From Fretibacterium fastidiosum (GTDB lineage: Bacteria > Synergistota > Synergistia > Synergistales > Aminobacteriaceae), in the NCBI RefSeq assembly GCF_964642095.1, contig NZ_OZ209244.1, forward strand, positions 1,488,001-1,552,000: 64,000 bases of DNA, in the 5' to 3' direction. The position numbers and the translations under genes are program-made. The notes below the pieces were generated by a model, which saw only the letters and a list, made by a program, of their open reading frames with translations, was not told the origin of the DNA and did not search any database. Within the stretch, counting starts at the first letter, position 1. Each line of letters begins with the position of its first letter. Shown here in pieces: positions 50,000 to 57,905 of this stretch.

Positions 50000-50228
50000 A
50001 AAAGTTTTCGGGTCAAGCGCCAGGGACGGAACTTCGGACGCTGCGCCTTCGAGGGATGGCCCCCTGCCACAAATCCCTCCGGAAGGAGTGCGGCGCCGGC
50101 GTTATCGCGGTCCCGGGGCGCGCTGCCTGATTTCGGTTCCATAGATCGTTTTTTGCCTCAGGGCACTTCGCTATCCGCGTTTCACAGCATGACGTCCCTC
50201 TCCGGGGCGATTTTGAGGAGGAAGCAAG
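49968..50228 (+). promoter_or_regulatory. rplM–rpsI promoter and long leader
   Basis: TTGCCA (49968–49973) and TACAAT (49992–49997, 18-base spacer) overlap the end of the previous gene and would start transcription near 50005. The transcribed leader is then about 225 bases, long for a ribosomal protein operon, and GC-rich with several possible stems, including GGGAT/ATCCC around 50056–50080. It has no open frame of interest. Autoregulation through this leader is possible but not shown. Confidence 0.45.
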
Positions 50229-50660
50229 ATGGCAGGCAGCAGTTCCTACCTGGTGAAGCCAGGTCAGGTGGAGAGAAAGTGGTACGTTATCGACGCGGCG
50301 GATCGGCCGGTTGGCCGTCTGGCGTCCGCGATCGCCCGCATTCTGACGGGCAAGAACAAGCCGACCTACACCCCCCACGTGGACACGGGGGATTACGTTG
50401 TGGTGATCAACGCCGAGAAGGTGAAGATGACCGGCAAGAAGGCCACGCAGTCCAAGTGGCACTATCACACGGGGCACCCCGGCGGCTACAGGGCCATCCC
50501 CTGGGCGCGGCTGGTGGTGGAGAAGCCTGAATTTCTGCTGGAGCACGTGGTGCGCGGGATGCTTCCCCGCAATCGTCTGAAGTATGCGAGCAAGCTCAAG
50601 GTCTATGCGGGCCCCAGCCACCCCCACGCCGCCCAGGCCCCCGAGACGCTTGACGTATAG
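50229..50660 (+). CDS. rplM: 50S ribosomal protein L13
   Basis: This 143-residue product is L13, an early-binding large-subunit protein. It shows WYVIDAADRPVGRLASAIARIL, GKNKPTYTPHVDTGDYVVVINAEKV and YHTGHPGGYRAIPW, then AVRGMLPRNRL-type sequence as VVRGMLPRNRLKYASKLKVY. The ATG follows GAGGAGGAAGCAAG, a strong site. It is followed by rpsI after 23 bases, the universal rplM–rpsI pairing. Confidence 0.98.
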   Translation: MAGSSSYLVKPGQVERKWYVIDAADRPVGRLASAIARILTGKNKPTYTPHVDTGDYVVVINAEKVKMTGKKATQSKWHYHTGHPGGYRAIPWARLVVEKPEFLLEHVVRGMLPRNRLKYASKLKVYAGPSHPHAAQAPETLDV

Positions 50661-50683
50661 TTTTTGGACAGGAGGATACTCAG

Positions 50684-51076
50684 ATGAACAGCACTTTTAG
50701 TTGGGGGACCGGCCGCCGCAAGAACGCCCTGGCCCGCGTCAGGCTCTGCCCCGGCAGCGGCGAGTTGAAGATCAACGATCGGACGGTGGAGGACTACTTC
50801 CCGCGCCTCGTGTGGCAGTCGCTGGCGACGCAGTCGCTCAAGACGGCGGGCCTCGAGGGCAAGGTGGACGTCTTCGTCAACGCATCGGGTGGCGGCCTGT
50901 CCGGACAGGCCGGAGCGGTGAGGATGGGGATCGCCCGCGCCCTCATCCGGATGAACCCGGACCTGCGGCCCGTCCTGAAGAAGGAGGGGTTCTTGACGCG
51001 CGACCCCCGCATGGTGGAACGCAAGAAGTTCGGCCAGAAGGGCGCTCGCGGCAAGAGGCAGTTCTCGAAGCGTTAA
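50684..51076 (+). CDS. rpsI: 30S ribosomal protein S9
   Basis: This 130-residue product is S9. It shows GTGRRKNALARVRLCPGSG at the N-terminus, VFVNASGGGLSGQAGAVRMGIARALI in the middle, and the basic C-terminal tail ERKKFGQKGARGKRQFSKR, whose final SKR contacts P-site tRNA. The ribosome-binding site is GGAGG. The operon ends in the terminator at 51117–51155. Confidence 0.98.
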   Translation: MNSTFSWGTGRRKNALARVRLCPGSGELKINDRTVEDYFPRLVWQSLATQSLKTAGLEGKVDVFVNASGGGLSGQAGAVRMGIARALIRMNPDLRPVLKKEGFLTRDPRMVERKKFGQKGARGKRQFSKR

Positions 51077-51116
51077 GCGGTTTCGGGACGACCGTTTCAG
51101 GGACGAAAAACACGAC

Positions 51117-51155
51117 AGGAGGAACGCCGCTTTTGGGCGTCCTCCTTTTTTTTTG
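51117..51155 (+). terminator. Rho-independent terminator of rplM–rpsI
   Basis: Stem AGGAGG-A-ACGCC (51117–51128) pairs with GGCGTCCTCCT (51136–51146) around a short loop, with one bulged A, and is followed by nine T residues and a further T-rich stretch. It lies 40 bases after the rpsI stop. Confidence 0.92.
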
Positions 51156-51251
51156 TTTTTTTGCCCTCATGGCGCCCGCCTTCGACAAAAAAGCGGCGGC
51201 CCGCAGGCCGCCGCCCGGATCGATCCCGTCGATCCCGCGTTTCAAATCCGG

Positions 51252-51863
51252 CTATTGACGTTTCTTCCCCGTGCCGTCCTTCAGCTGGCTGCGCCAGGTG
51301 AACTGCTGGCGCGAGGCCGCAGCGCCGCTGAGCGGCAGCTCGACCCACCCCCAGGGGGTCACCAGGATGAAGCGCAGCGTCACGCCCTGCTCGGTCAGCG
51401 CGTCCACGTGGGCCGCGTAGCGCACGACGTCGTCGAAGATGAAGGTGTCGCTCACGATCCAGACGCGCTTGCAGTTGGGGCGGTTGAAGAGCGCCGCGTA
51501 GTCGATGGCCGTGCGCAGGCCGCTCTCGTAGTCCGGGGGCGGCGTCAGGCTCACGACGATCACGTCCGCCCTGCCGTCGGGGCGGTGGGTGTTGGGGATC
51601 AGGTCGACGTACTCCTCCAGCTCCTCAAGGCTCTCGAAGAGCGTGTCCACGCCGGGGCCCTCGTCGTCCTCCTCCTCGCCCTCGAACAGGGCCGAGAAGG
51701 GGTCGATGCCACGGTTGGCCGGCGCGTTGATGGTGTCCCGCATCCAGCCCTGGATGCGGGAGAGCGCGTCCAGGATGTACTGCGGGTACTCCGTCATGGA
51801 GATCGCCGAGATGAGGTCGTTGACGGTCATATCCCTGCCGGAATCGTTCTTCTTTGGGTCCAT
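51252..51863 (-). CDS. Acidic soluble protein, function unknown
   Basis: This 203-residue protein has no signal peptide or membrane segment. A helical N-terminal part (VNDLISAISMTEYPQYILDALSRI) leads to an acidic stretch (LFEGEEEDDEGPG near 66) and LFESLEELEEYVDLIP. A C-terminal alpha/beta region follows with ADVIVVSLTPPPDYE, CKRVWIVSDTFIFDDVVRYAAHV and LRFILVTPWGWVELPL. The last part resembles a Rossmann-like or restriction-endonuclease-like fold only superficially; I recognise no family. ATG 51863 follows AAGGAGAGG. It has its own extended −10 promoter and lies convergent to rpsI. Confidence 0.65.
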   Translation of the reverse strand: MDPKKNDSGRDMTVNDLISAISMTEYPQYILDALSRIQGWMRDTINAPANRGIDPFSALFEGEEEDDEGPGVDTLFESLEELEEYVDLIPNTHRPDGRADVIVVSLTPPPDYESGLRTAIDYAALFNRPNCKRVWIVSDTFIFDDVVRYAAHVDALTEQGVTLRFILVTPWGWVELPLSGAAASRQQFTWRSQLKDGTGKKRQ

Positions 51864-51901
51864 GGTGTCCTCTCCTTCCCGGACGGGCCGCGTCCGGATA
51901 C

Positions 51902-51910
51902 AGTATAGCA
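51902..51910 (-). promoter_or_regulatory. Extended −10 promoter of the acidic protein gene
   Basis: On the minus strand TGC-TATACT (hexamer at 51902–51907, TGC at 51908–51910) lies about 40 bases before ATG 51863. No clear −35 is seen. Confidence 0.5.
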
Positions 51911-51941
51911 CAGAGCCCTGGAATGGCGGCGAAGGGGAGCC

Positions 51942-52496
51942 CTAGGGCAGGAGCAGCTTCGCCGCGATGAGGAGCGTCCCGACGACGGTGCTCAGGACCG
52001 TGTGGACCTCGCTCCGGCGGAGGACCGCCCAGCTGAAGGGACCGCGAACCGTCCCCGGCCACGATCGGGGGAAGAAGGCCCCGACGCGCGTCCGATAGGT
52101 GCGATACTCCTCCCCGAACTTCTGAAGGAGAAAGGACTCCTCGTGGGGGATGATGACGAGACTGTAGAGGAGGACGAAGCCTGCGAGGAAGGTGCCCGCA
52201 GCCCAGGGGCCGGCCATCAGTCCCCAACCCAGCCCGATGAGGCCGTTGCCGAAGTAGAGGGGGTTGCGCATGAGGGCGTAGGGCCCCCAGGTGACCAGCC
52301 GCTCCGCGCCCACGGCCTCCCCCCGGTAGCGCCCGATGGAGCCCGCGGCCCAGAGGCGCCACAGCTGCCCCAGCGCCACGGGCACGAGCCCCAGCGCGAC
52401 GGAGCGCGGCGTCGGGCGCGCGGCGGCCAGGATCAGGAGGAAGAGGGCCGTCCACAGCCCACCCCTCAGCTGGAAGGCCCGCTCGCGAAGCGTCAC
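51942..52496 (-). CDS. Isoprenylcysteine carboxyl methyltransferase-like membrane protein
   Basis: This 184-residue protein belongs to the ICMT/phospholipid methyltransferase-like membrane family. It has four or five hydrophobic segments and the conserved SAM-binding region LVTWGPYALMRNPLYFGNGLIGLGWG near residue 68, followed by IPHEESFLLQKFGEEYRTYRTRV near 116, where the glutamates and arginine are typical. The bacterial substrate of this family is usually unknown. It overlaps the upstream YbhN-like gene by 4 bases, so the two are co-transcribed. Confidence 0.85.
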   Translation of the reverse strand: MTLRERAFQLRGGLWTALFLLILAAARPTPRSVALGLVPVALGQLWRLWAAGSIGRYRGEAVGAERLVTWGPYALMRNPLYFGNGLIGLGWGLMAGPWAAGTFLAGFVLLYSLVIIPHEESFLLQKFGEEYRTYRTRVGAFFPRSWPGTVRGPFSWAVLRRSEVHTVLSTVVGTLLIAAKLLLP

Positions 52497-53581
52497 GGCC
52501 GCGGCCCCTTCGCCCTCTGGTCCTTCAGGACCTCCTCCTCCGGCGCGGCCCCCTGGTGCAGGTCCTCCGAGACGCCCCAGCCCAACATGCGCACCACCAC
52601 CACCACGCCCATGAAGATCGAGAGATACTCCGTGAAGAAGCGCCAGATGATGGCCATGACGCCTGCCATGTTCCAGGGCATGAGCATCCCGAAGAGGAGG
52701 GCGCCGCCCCCCTCCGCGACGCCGCTGGCCCCCGGAGTGGGGACGAAGTAGAGGATGAACATGAACACGGCCTGGATGGCCACGGCCTCGCTGTAGCGAA
52801 AGGGGAGCCCTACCGCGTGCATCAGGATGGGCAGGACGGTGAAGAGCGCGAGCAGGTGCATGACGGAGAGGGCCGCCGCCAGGAGCAGGTAGAGCCGGCC
52901 CGACCGGGACTGGAAGAGCAGTTTGAAGTTCAGGAGGTAGTTGTCCATCTCACGGTCCAGCCACTGAAACGAGCGGATGATCGTCCGCTGGGAGTGCAGG
53001 AGCTTCAGACGCCGGCCCCAGAGAATGAGGGCCTTGGCCAGCCGCTTGAAGGCCTTCGGGCGCGCTATGGTGAAGGCGATGAAGACCCAGGTGGCGATGA
53101 TGACGACGAAGACGTAGGAGACGATGCCCTTCAGGAAGGGGCTGCGTTGCAGGATCGCCGGGTCCATCGCCAGCACGGTGGGCACCACGACGCTCAGGAT
53201 CAGGACGGTGAGCATCGTGCGCACCAGCGTGATGGCGATGCCCTTCCCGATGGCGACGCCCTTCTTGTACAGGACGTAGACCTGGAAGGGGCCGCCGCCG
53301 CTCTGCATGGGGGTGACGGCGCTGCCGAAGTAGTTGAGCCACGTCAGCACGAGCCCCATGGGAAGGCTGACGCGCTCCTGCGCCGCGCAGGACAGGGCGC
53401 AGAACCGTCCCGCGTCGCACAGCCAGGTGAAGAGCACGACGCCGAGCGCTCCCAGGAGCGCGAGCTTATCCGCGTGAAGGAGCGAGCGCAGGGTTTCCGC
53501 GTTGACGCTCTTTGCGATGATGACCGAGTTCGCGGCGAAAGCCAGCAGGACGAACACGATAAGGCCTTTTCGAAGGGACAA
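52493..53581 (-). CDS. YbhN/UPF0104-type integral membrane protein (LPG-synthase transmembrane family)
   Basis: This 362-residue protein has about eight hydrophobic segments and matches the flippase-like transmembrane part of lysylphosphatidylglycerol synthases, without the catalytic tRNA-dependent domain. Diagnostic stretches are WLNYFGSAVTPMQSGGGPFQVYVLYKKG near 82–110 and IQAVFMFILYFVPTPGASGVAEGG near 275–298. Proteins of this type are predicted lipid or glycolipid transporters. I chose TTG 53581, preceded by GGAGGA at 7 bases; the open frame reaches further upstream to 53662. It heads a two-gene unit with an extended −10 promoter upstream. Confidence 0.85.
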   Translation of the reverse strand: MSLRKGLIVFVLLAFAANSVIIAKSVNAETLRSLLHADKLALLGALGVVLFTWLCDAGRFCALSCAAQERVSLPMGLVLTWLNYFGSAVTPMQSGGGPFQVYVLYKKGVAIGKGIAITLVRTMLTVLILSVVVPTVLAMDPAILQRSPFLKGIVSYVFVVIIATWVFIAFTIARPKAFKRLAKALILWGRRLKLLHSQRTIIRSFQWLDREMDNYLLNFKLLFQSRSGRLYLLLAAALSVMHLLALFTVLPILMHAVGLPFRYSEAVAIQAVFMFILYFVPTPGASGVAEGGGALLFGMLMPWNMAGVMAIIWRFFTEYLSIFMGVVVVVRMLGWGVSEDLHQGAAPEEEVLKDQRAKGPRP

Positions 53582-53756
53582 GCGACATTCCTCCAGCAAC
53601 AAAATTATGACGGGTCGGAGGCGGGACGGGGACGTCAACCGCCGGGGACGTTCCCTCGGCAAAACCGTTCAGGGGGGTGCCGGGCGCTGCGGCCCCTCCG
53701 CCCCCGTTTGCGCTCCCCTCCCGACGCGGGGCGAGGTTATCCGAAAAACCTTCAGT

Positions 53757-53765
53757 ATTCTAGCA
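53757..53765 (-). promoter_or_regulatory. Extended −10 promoter of the YbhN-like gene
   Basis: Minus-strand TGC-TAGAAT (hexamer at 53757–53762, TGC at 53763–53765) lies about 180 bases upstream of the chosen start. The 346-base divergent gap to fliD (53582–53927) holds this site and otherwise GC-rich spacer with no gene. Confidence 0.45.
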
Positions 53766-53927
53766 CAAGCGCGCCGCCCCCGCGACGGCCCTCAACTTTT
53801 CGCCCCCGCCGCCGATAACCTTAAAGGGATAGCGGGCGGCGCATGAGGTGTAAAATATCGAGAAGTGGCGGACGAGGATGGATCCGCGCCGCCGTCCGAA
53901 TTTCACATTCAACAGGAGGTTGCTGTC

Positions 53928-56759
53928 ATGGCTTCTACGACCGTGTCGGGCGTTGCGTCGGGGATCGACTGGGAGGGCATCATCAAGAAGATGACCGAGA
54001 TGGCCTCCAGGCCCGCGCAGGTTCAGGTGAACAAGCGGAAGAACCTGAACAACAAGAAGACCCTCTTTGAGGAAATGAAGGTCGCGATGCAGAAGATGCA
54101 CTCCTCGATCTCCTCGCTGAAGCTGCCCTCGACCTACCGGGCCAAGGAGGTGAAGGTGGAGCGCGTGGACTCGAACGGGTCCTACAAGGGCGTGCTGACG
54201 GCCTCCGTCACGAGCGACGCGGAGGTCAACGTCTACAACCTCGAGGTCCAGCAGCTGGCCAGAGCCCAGCTGCAGCGGTCGAACTCCTTCTCGGACTCTC
54301 TGTCCGAGGTCTTCAAAAAAGGCCCTCTGAATGGCCTGACCAGCACCCGCCTTTGGATCAGCTCCGGGGGGCGGAAGGCCCAGGTGGAGGTCCTCGCCTC
54401 GGACACCCTGGATTCGCTGGCCAAGCGCATCAACACGACGATCAAGACCATGAACCCGCCCATGGGGGTCACGGCCTCCGTCGTGGACGGGCGGCTGATC
54501 CTGAAGAGCGACAAGACGGGCCTGGGGGAGACGACCTCCAAGGAGGTCATCAAGCGCTCCGCCCTGTCTTGGGACGCCCTCTCCACCCTCCCCATCGACC
54601 CCTCCACTCTGTCGAACGGCGACGTCATCGTCACGGGGGACGGCAAGACCTGGACGAACGGCAAGGACTTCGACGTGGTGGGGAAGCAGATCCGCTGGCG
54701 CGAGTACGACGACCAGACGGCCAAGGCCGGCGACACCTACCACGTGACCTATAGGACGGGGGAGCGCGACCGCTACTCCAAGGAGGTCACCCGGTCCTCG
54801 GGGGACCTCCTGGACCGCACCGTGCTGGACTTCGTCCCCAACAGCGCGAACCTGGCCGCAGGCACGTCCAAAATCACGATCAAGGACGAGGACGGGGCCT
54901 CCTATGAGTACGGCACCGCCTTCACCCTGGCGGGCAAGTCCATCGTCTGGAAGGGCGACAACCGACCGGCGAACGGCAAGAAGTACACGGTGACCTACGA
55001 CCCGGCGGAGAACGAGGAGATCACCCTCCAGGTGAAGCGGGAGGACACGGACAGCGTTAACGCGCCGTATGCGACCCTCGCCGGCGGCACGGCCGTCATC
55101 ACTCAGGGGGATAAGACGTATCGGGGGGGCGAAGACTTCGACCTCATCGCGTCCACGGGAGGGACGACCCTCGTGCGGTGGCGCCGCGAGGCGGCCTGGA
55201 ACGCGCCCAAACTCGGCGTTCCGTACACGCTCACCGTCTCCGGGCTGGAGGGAGGGGACAAGACCTTCAGTACGAGTCGCATCAACACGGATTCGCTCAA
55301 CATGAAGGGCCACGGGTTCTCCACGGCGACCGGCACAGTGACGAGGGTGGAATACGGCTCCTTGTTCAGAAACCTGGACCCGGACACAGGCCATGCCCTC
55401 TCTGGCCCCACGGACGGGACCCTGGAGGTCGGTTACGACAATTTGACGGGTAAGTTCACCTGGACTCAGACCTCTGCGCCCACGCCGCGGACCGGGCTCC
55501 CCGAGCACGGCAAAGAGCTCACGGTCAACTACAAGCGTCGGGCGAACACCTTCGAGCTGTCCGACAACGGGTCGGGGCTCCTGAGCGCCCTGGGGCTGGA
55601 CCTGAAGGACGCGGAGCACTTCACGGAGGCGCAGGACGCCGTCATGCTGCTGGACGGGAACAAGGTGACGCGCTCCTCCAACGACATCGGCGCGGACTAT
55701 GGCAACGAGCTGATCAAGGGCATGACCCTCAGGCTGAAGGGCGTCGGCAAGGTGTCGATGGACGTGGAACAAGACGCGGAGAAGGCGGTCAAGGCCATCG
55801 AGAGCTTCGTGGCGAGCTACAACGACCTGATGGGCTGGATCAACACGCGCTCTTCCGAGAAGGAGCTGGACAAATCCGCCAAGGCCACGGTGAACGCCAA
55901 CGACTTCCGCATGAGATGGGGCGCACTCTACGGCAACTCGCTCCTGCGCGACTGCAAGAGCCGCCTGCGCACCATCGTTTCCCAGGACTACACCTTCACC
56001 TTCAAGGAACGGAAGAGCGCGGACGCCCTCTATGGCACGATGGCCCGGAATGGGCTGGCCGGTGAGACGACCCTGCGCGTGAAGGTGGGGGACCGCTCTG
56101 CCGATATCCCCGTGAAGCCGGAGGACACCCTGGAGACCATCGCGGAGAGGATCAACGACACCTCGAAGGGAGGGGTGGCGGCGGCCCTGCACTACGACGA
56201 CGATGGGAAGGCGAAGGACTACGTCAGGGCCTCGGTGGACGGCAATCGGCTTGTGGTCCGGGCGGCCGACAAGACGGAGGTTTCCCTCTCCGGCCAGGCC
56301 GCCATGAAGGCCCTCAAGCTGGACTACACCTACAGGGGCGCCTACCAGCTGGGGCTCAAGACGACGAAGGACGACTACGGCAAGAGCGGCAAGCTGGAGT
56401 TCGATTCCAAGGCCTTCATGAAGGCCATGACGAGGAACTCCGAGGAGGTCCAGCAGTTGATGGTGTCCTTTGCGGGCGAGATGGACACCTACTGCAAGTC
56501 GATGCTGAGGTCCTCCGCGGGAGGGACCTCCGGGACGCTGACCCGCGAGATCGGGGACCTCACCAAACAGATCAGTGACATCGACAAGGACCTGGAGAAG
56601 TTCCAGAAGCGCCTGGCGGAGAAGCAGGAGGCCCTGCGCAGGCGGTACGCCGGCGCAGAGAACCGGATCGCCAAGCTGTCGCAGCAGGCCAACACCCTCA
56701 ACAACATCATTGGGATGATGCAGCAGAACAACAGGGGTTCGGGATCGCAGGCCTCGTAG
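53928..56759 (+). CDS. fliD: Flagellar filament cap protein FliD, enlarged by repeated modules
   Basis: FliD caps the growing flagellar filament. The N-terminus (ASTTVSGVASGIDWEGIIKKM) and first 130 residues, with VYNLEVQQLARAQ, are typical FliD_N. The C-terminal region has SFVASYNDLMGWINTRSSEK, YGKSGKLEFDSKAFMKAM and a coiled coil from about 868. At 943 residues it is about twice the usual length. The extra length is mainly four related modules at about 226–290, 306–370, 381–445 and 463–537, each with a G-x-DF...W...P..G..Y.VTY-like pattern. ATG 53928 follows ACAGGAGG; the upstream GTG 53865 is less likely. Confidence 0.9.
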   Translation: MASTTVSGVASGIDWEGIIKKMTEMASRPAQVQVNKRKNLNNKKTLFEEMKVAMQKMHSSISSLKLPSTYRAKEVKVERVDSNGSYKGVLTASVTSDAEVNVYNLEVQQLARAQLQRSNSFSDSLSEVFKKGPLNGLTSTRLWISSGGRKAQVEVLASDTLDSLAKRINTTIKTMNPPMGVTASVVDGRLILKSDKTGLGETTSKEVIKRSALSWDALSTLPIDPSTLSNGDVIVTGDGKTWTNGKDFDVVGKQIRWREYDDQTAKAGDTYHVTYRTGERDRYSKEVTRSSGDLLDRTVLDFVPNSANLAAGTSKITIKDEDGASYEYGTAFTLAGKSIVWKGDNRPANGKKYTVTYDPAENEEITLQVKREDTDSVNAPYATLAGGTAVITQGDKTYRGGEDFDLIASTGGTTLVRWRREAAWNAPKLGVPYTLTVSGLEGGDKTFSTSRINTDSLNMKGHGFSTATGTVTRVEYGSLFRNLDPDTGHALSGPTDGTLEVGYDNLTGKFTWTQTSAPTPRTGLPEHGKELTVNYKRRANTFELSDNGSGLLSALGLDLKDAEHFTEAQDAVMLLDGNKVTRSSNDIGADYGNELIKGMTLRLKGVGKVSMDVEQDAEKAVKAIESFVASYNDLMGWINTRSSEKELDKSAKATVNANDFRMRWGALYGNSLLRDCKSRLRTIVSQDYTFTFKERKSADALYGTMARNGLAGETTLRVKVGDRSADIPVKPEDTLETIAERINDTSKGGVAAALHYDDDGKAKDYVRASVDGNRLVVRAADKTEVSLSGQAAMKALKLDYTYRGAYQLGLKTTKDDYGKSGKLEFDSKAFMKAMTRNSEEVQQLMVSFAGEMDTYCKSMLRSSAGGTSGTLTREIGDLTKQISDIDKDLEKFQKRLAEKQEALRRRYAGAENRIAKLSQQANTLNNIIGMMQQNNRGSGSQAS

Positions 56760-56800
56760 TCCGGCCCGCCGCAGGGTCCGGATGGCGCAGAAGACGGCAC

Positions 56801-56833
56801 CGCGGCATGGAGGCTCTCCATGCCGCGTTTTTT
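56801..56833 (+). terminator. Rho-independent terminator of fliD
   Basis: A perfect 12-bp stem (CGCGGCATGGAG at 56801–56812, CTCCATGCCGCG at 56816–56827) with a 3-base loop is followed by six T residues. It separates fliD from mazG. Confidence 0.95.
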
Positions 56834-56888
56834 ATGCCTCGGACGGCGGACCTCAAGCCCTCCGCGCTATGTTATCATTATGTGCGGA

Positions 56889-56914
56889 CGGCGCGGAAGA
56901 ACCGACGTCCTGCG
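56889..56914 (+). promoter_or_regulatory. mazG leader: 26-base element shared with cheW
   Basis: The sequence CGGCGCGGAAGAACCGACGT plus CCTGCG matches the cheW leader at 43821–43846 in 23 of 26 bases. It ends just before the GGAGG of mazG. An AT-rich TTATCATTATG stretch upstream (from about 56872) may hold the −10 box. Confidence 0.5.
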
Positions 56915-56928
56915 GAGGTGCTTTTGTC

Positions 56929-57777
56929 TTGAAGGAGTTGGAGCGCGGGGGCGGGCACTATTTCGACGAGATCGTGGAGATCATCGAGCGGCTGCGCGCG
57001 CCGGGCGGCTGCCCCTGGGACCGGAAGCAGACCATGGAGAGCCTGCGGTCCTGCATCACGGAGGAGGCCTACGAGCTGGCGGACGCCATCACGCGGCGCG
57101 ATATGGCGGGCGTGAAGGAGGAGGCGGGGGACCTGCTGCTCCAGGTGGTGTTCATCGCCTCTTTGGCGCGGGAGGCCGGAGCCTTCGACATGAGGGATGT
57201 GGTCCGGGGAATATGCGACAAGCTGATCCGCCGCCACCCCCACGTCTTCGGCACGGAGGAGGCCCGCGACAGCGACGCGGTGCTGCGCAACTGGGAGCGC
57301 ATCAAGGCCGAGGAACGGCAGGAGAAGCACCAGGACCTCTCCATCCTGGCGGGAGTGCCGGAGGGCCTGCCGCCCCTGCTCAAGGCCAGCCGCCTACAGG
57401 GCAAGGCCGCCCACGTGGGCTTCGACTGGCCCGATGGCGACGCGGCCCCTCTCTTCGCCAAGCTGGACGAGGAGCTGGATGAGCTGTGGGAGGCCGCGAG
57501 CCGAGGGGACTCCCGGGACGTGGAGGAGGAGCTGGGGGACGTGCTGTTCATGACCGTCAACCTGGCGCGCCGACTGAAGGTGGACCCGGATGCGGCGCTG
57601 TCCCGCGTCTGCGCCAAGTTCAAGGACCGCTTTCAGCTGATGGAGCGCATGGCCGCCGGGGAGGGGCGGGCGATGTCCGACCGCTCGCTGGCGGAGCTGG
57701 ACGCCCTGTGGGACCGCGCCAAGGAGCGCCTGCTCCACGAGGGAGAGCGGGGTCGCGGGTCGGCGTCCCCGCGGTGA
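56929..57777 (+). CDS. mazG: Nucleoside triphosphate pyrophosphohydrolase MazG
   Basis: MazG hydrolyses NTPs to NMPs, clearing aberrant nucleotides. The 282-residue product has two tandem MazG domains. The first contains RLRAPGGCPWDRKQTMESLRS and EEAYELADAI, then VKEEAGDLLLQVVFIASLA (metal-binding ExxE…ExxD). The second contains KLDEELDELWEAASRGDSRDVEEELGDVLFMTVNLAR. Between them lies RRHPHVFG and NWERIKAEERQ, both typical. I chose TTG 56929, with GGAGG 10 bases upstream. The longer open frame upstream is not family-like. Second-domain residues appear intact. Confidence 0.94.
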   Translation: MKELERGGGHYFDEIVEIIERLRAPGGCPWDRKQTMESLRSCITEEAYELADAITRRDMAGVKEEAGDLLLQVVFIASLAREAGAFDMRDVVRGICDKLIRRHPHVFGTEEARDSDAVLRNWERIKAEERQEKHQDLSILAGVPEGLPPLLKASRLQGKAAHVGFDWPDGDAAPLFAKLDEELDELWEAASRGDSRDVEEELGDVLFMTVNLARRLKVDPDAALSRVCAKFKDRFQLMERMAAGEGRAMSDRSLAELDALWDRAKERLLHEGERGRGSASPR

Positions 57778-57905
57778 CGCCCCGCGGGTTTTTCTATCGG
57801 GTACGGAACGGCGGCGGATTGTCGAGGGCCGCTTTCTTAAAAGACTTAGTAATCGACATAATCGGCGTGGCGCGGGGCGCCGCGGACAGAGCACGGAGGT
57901 TTGCG

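Noticed and set aside
52556..53818. Long plus-strand frame (420 codons) opposite the YbhN-like gene
   Set aside because: Composition is dominated by His/Gln/Glu/Arg, as expected for the antisense of a hydrophobic gene in GC-rich DNA.
53760..56192. 810-codon minus-strand frame opposite fliD
   Set aside because: Low-complexity Val/Gly/Arg/His composition and no motifs; it is a shadow of fliD.
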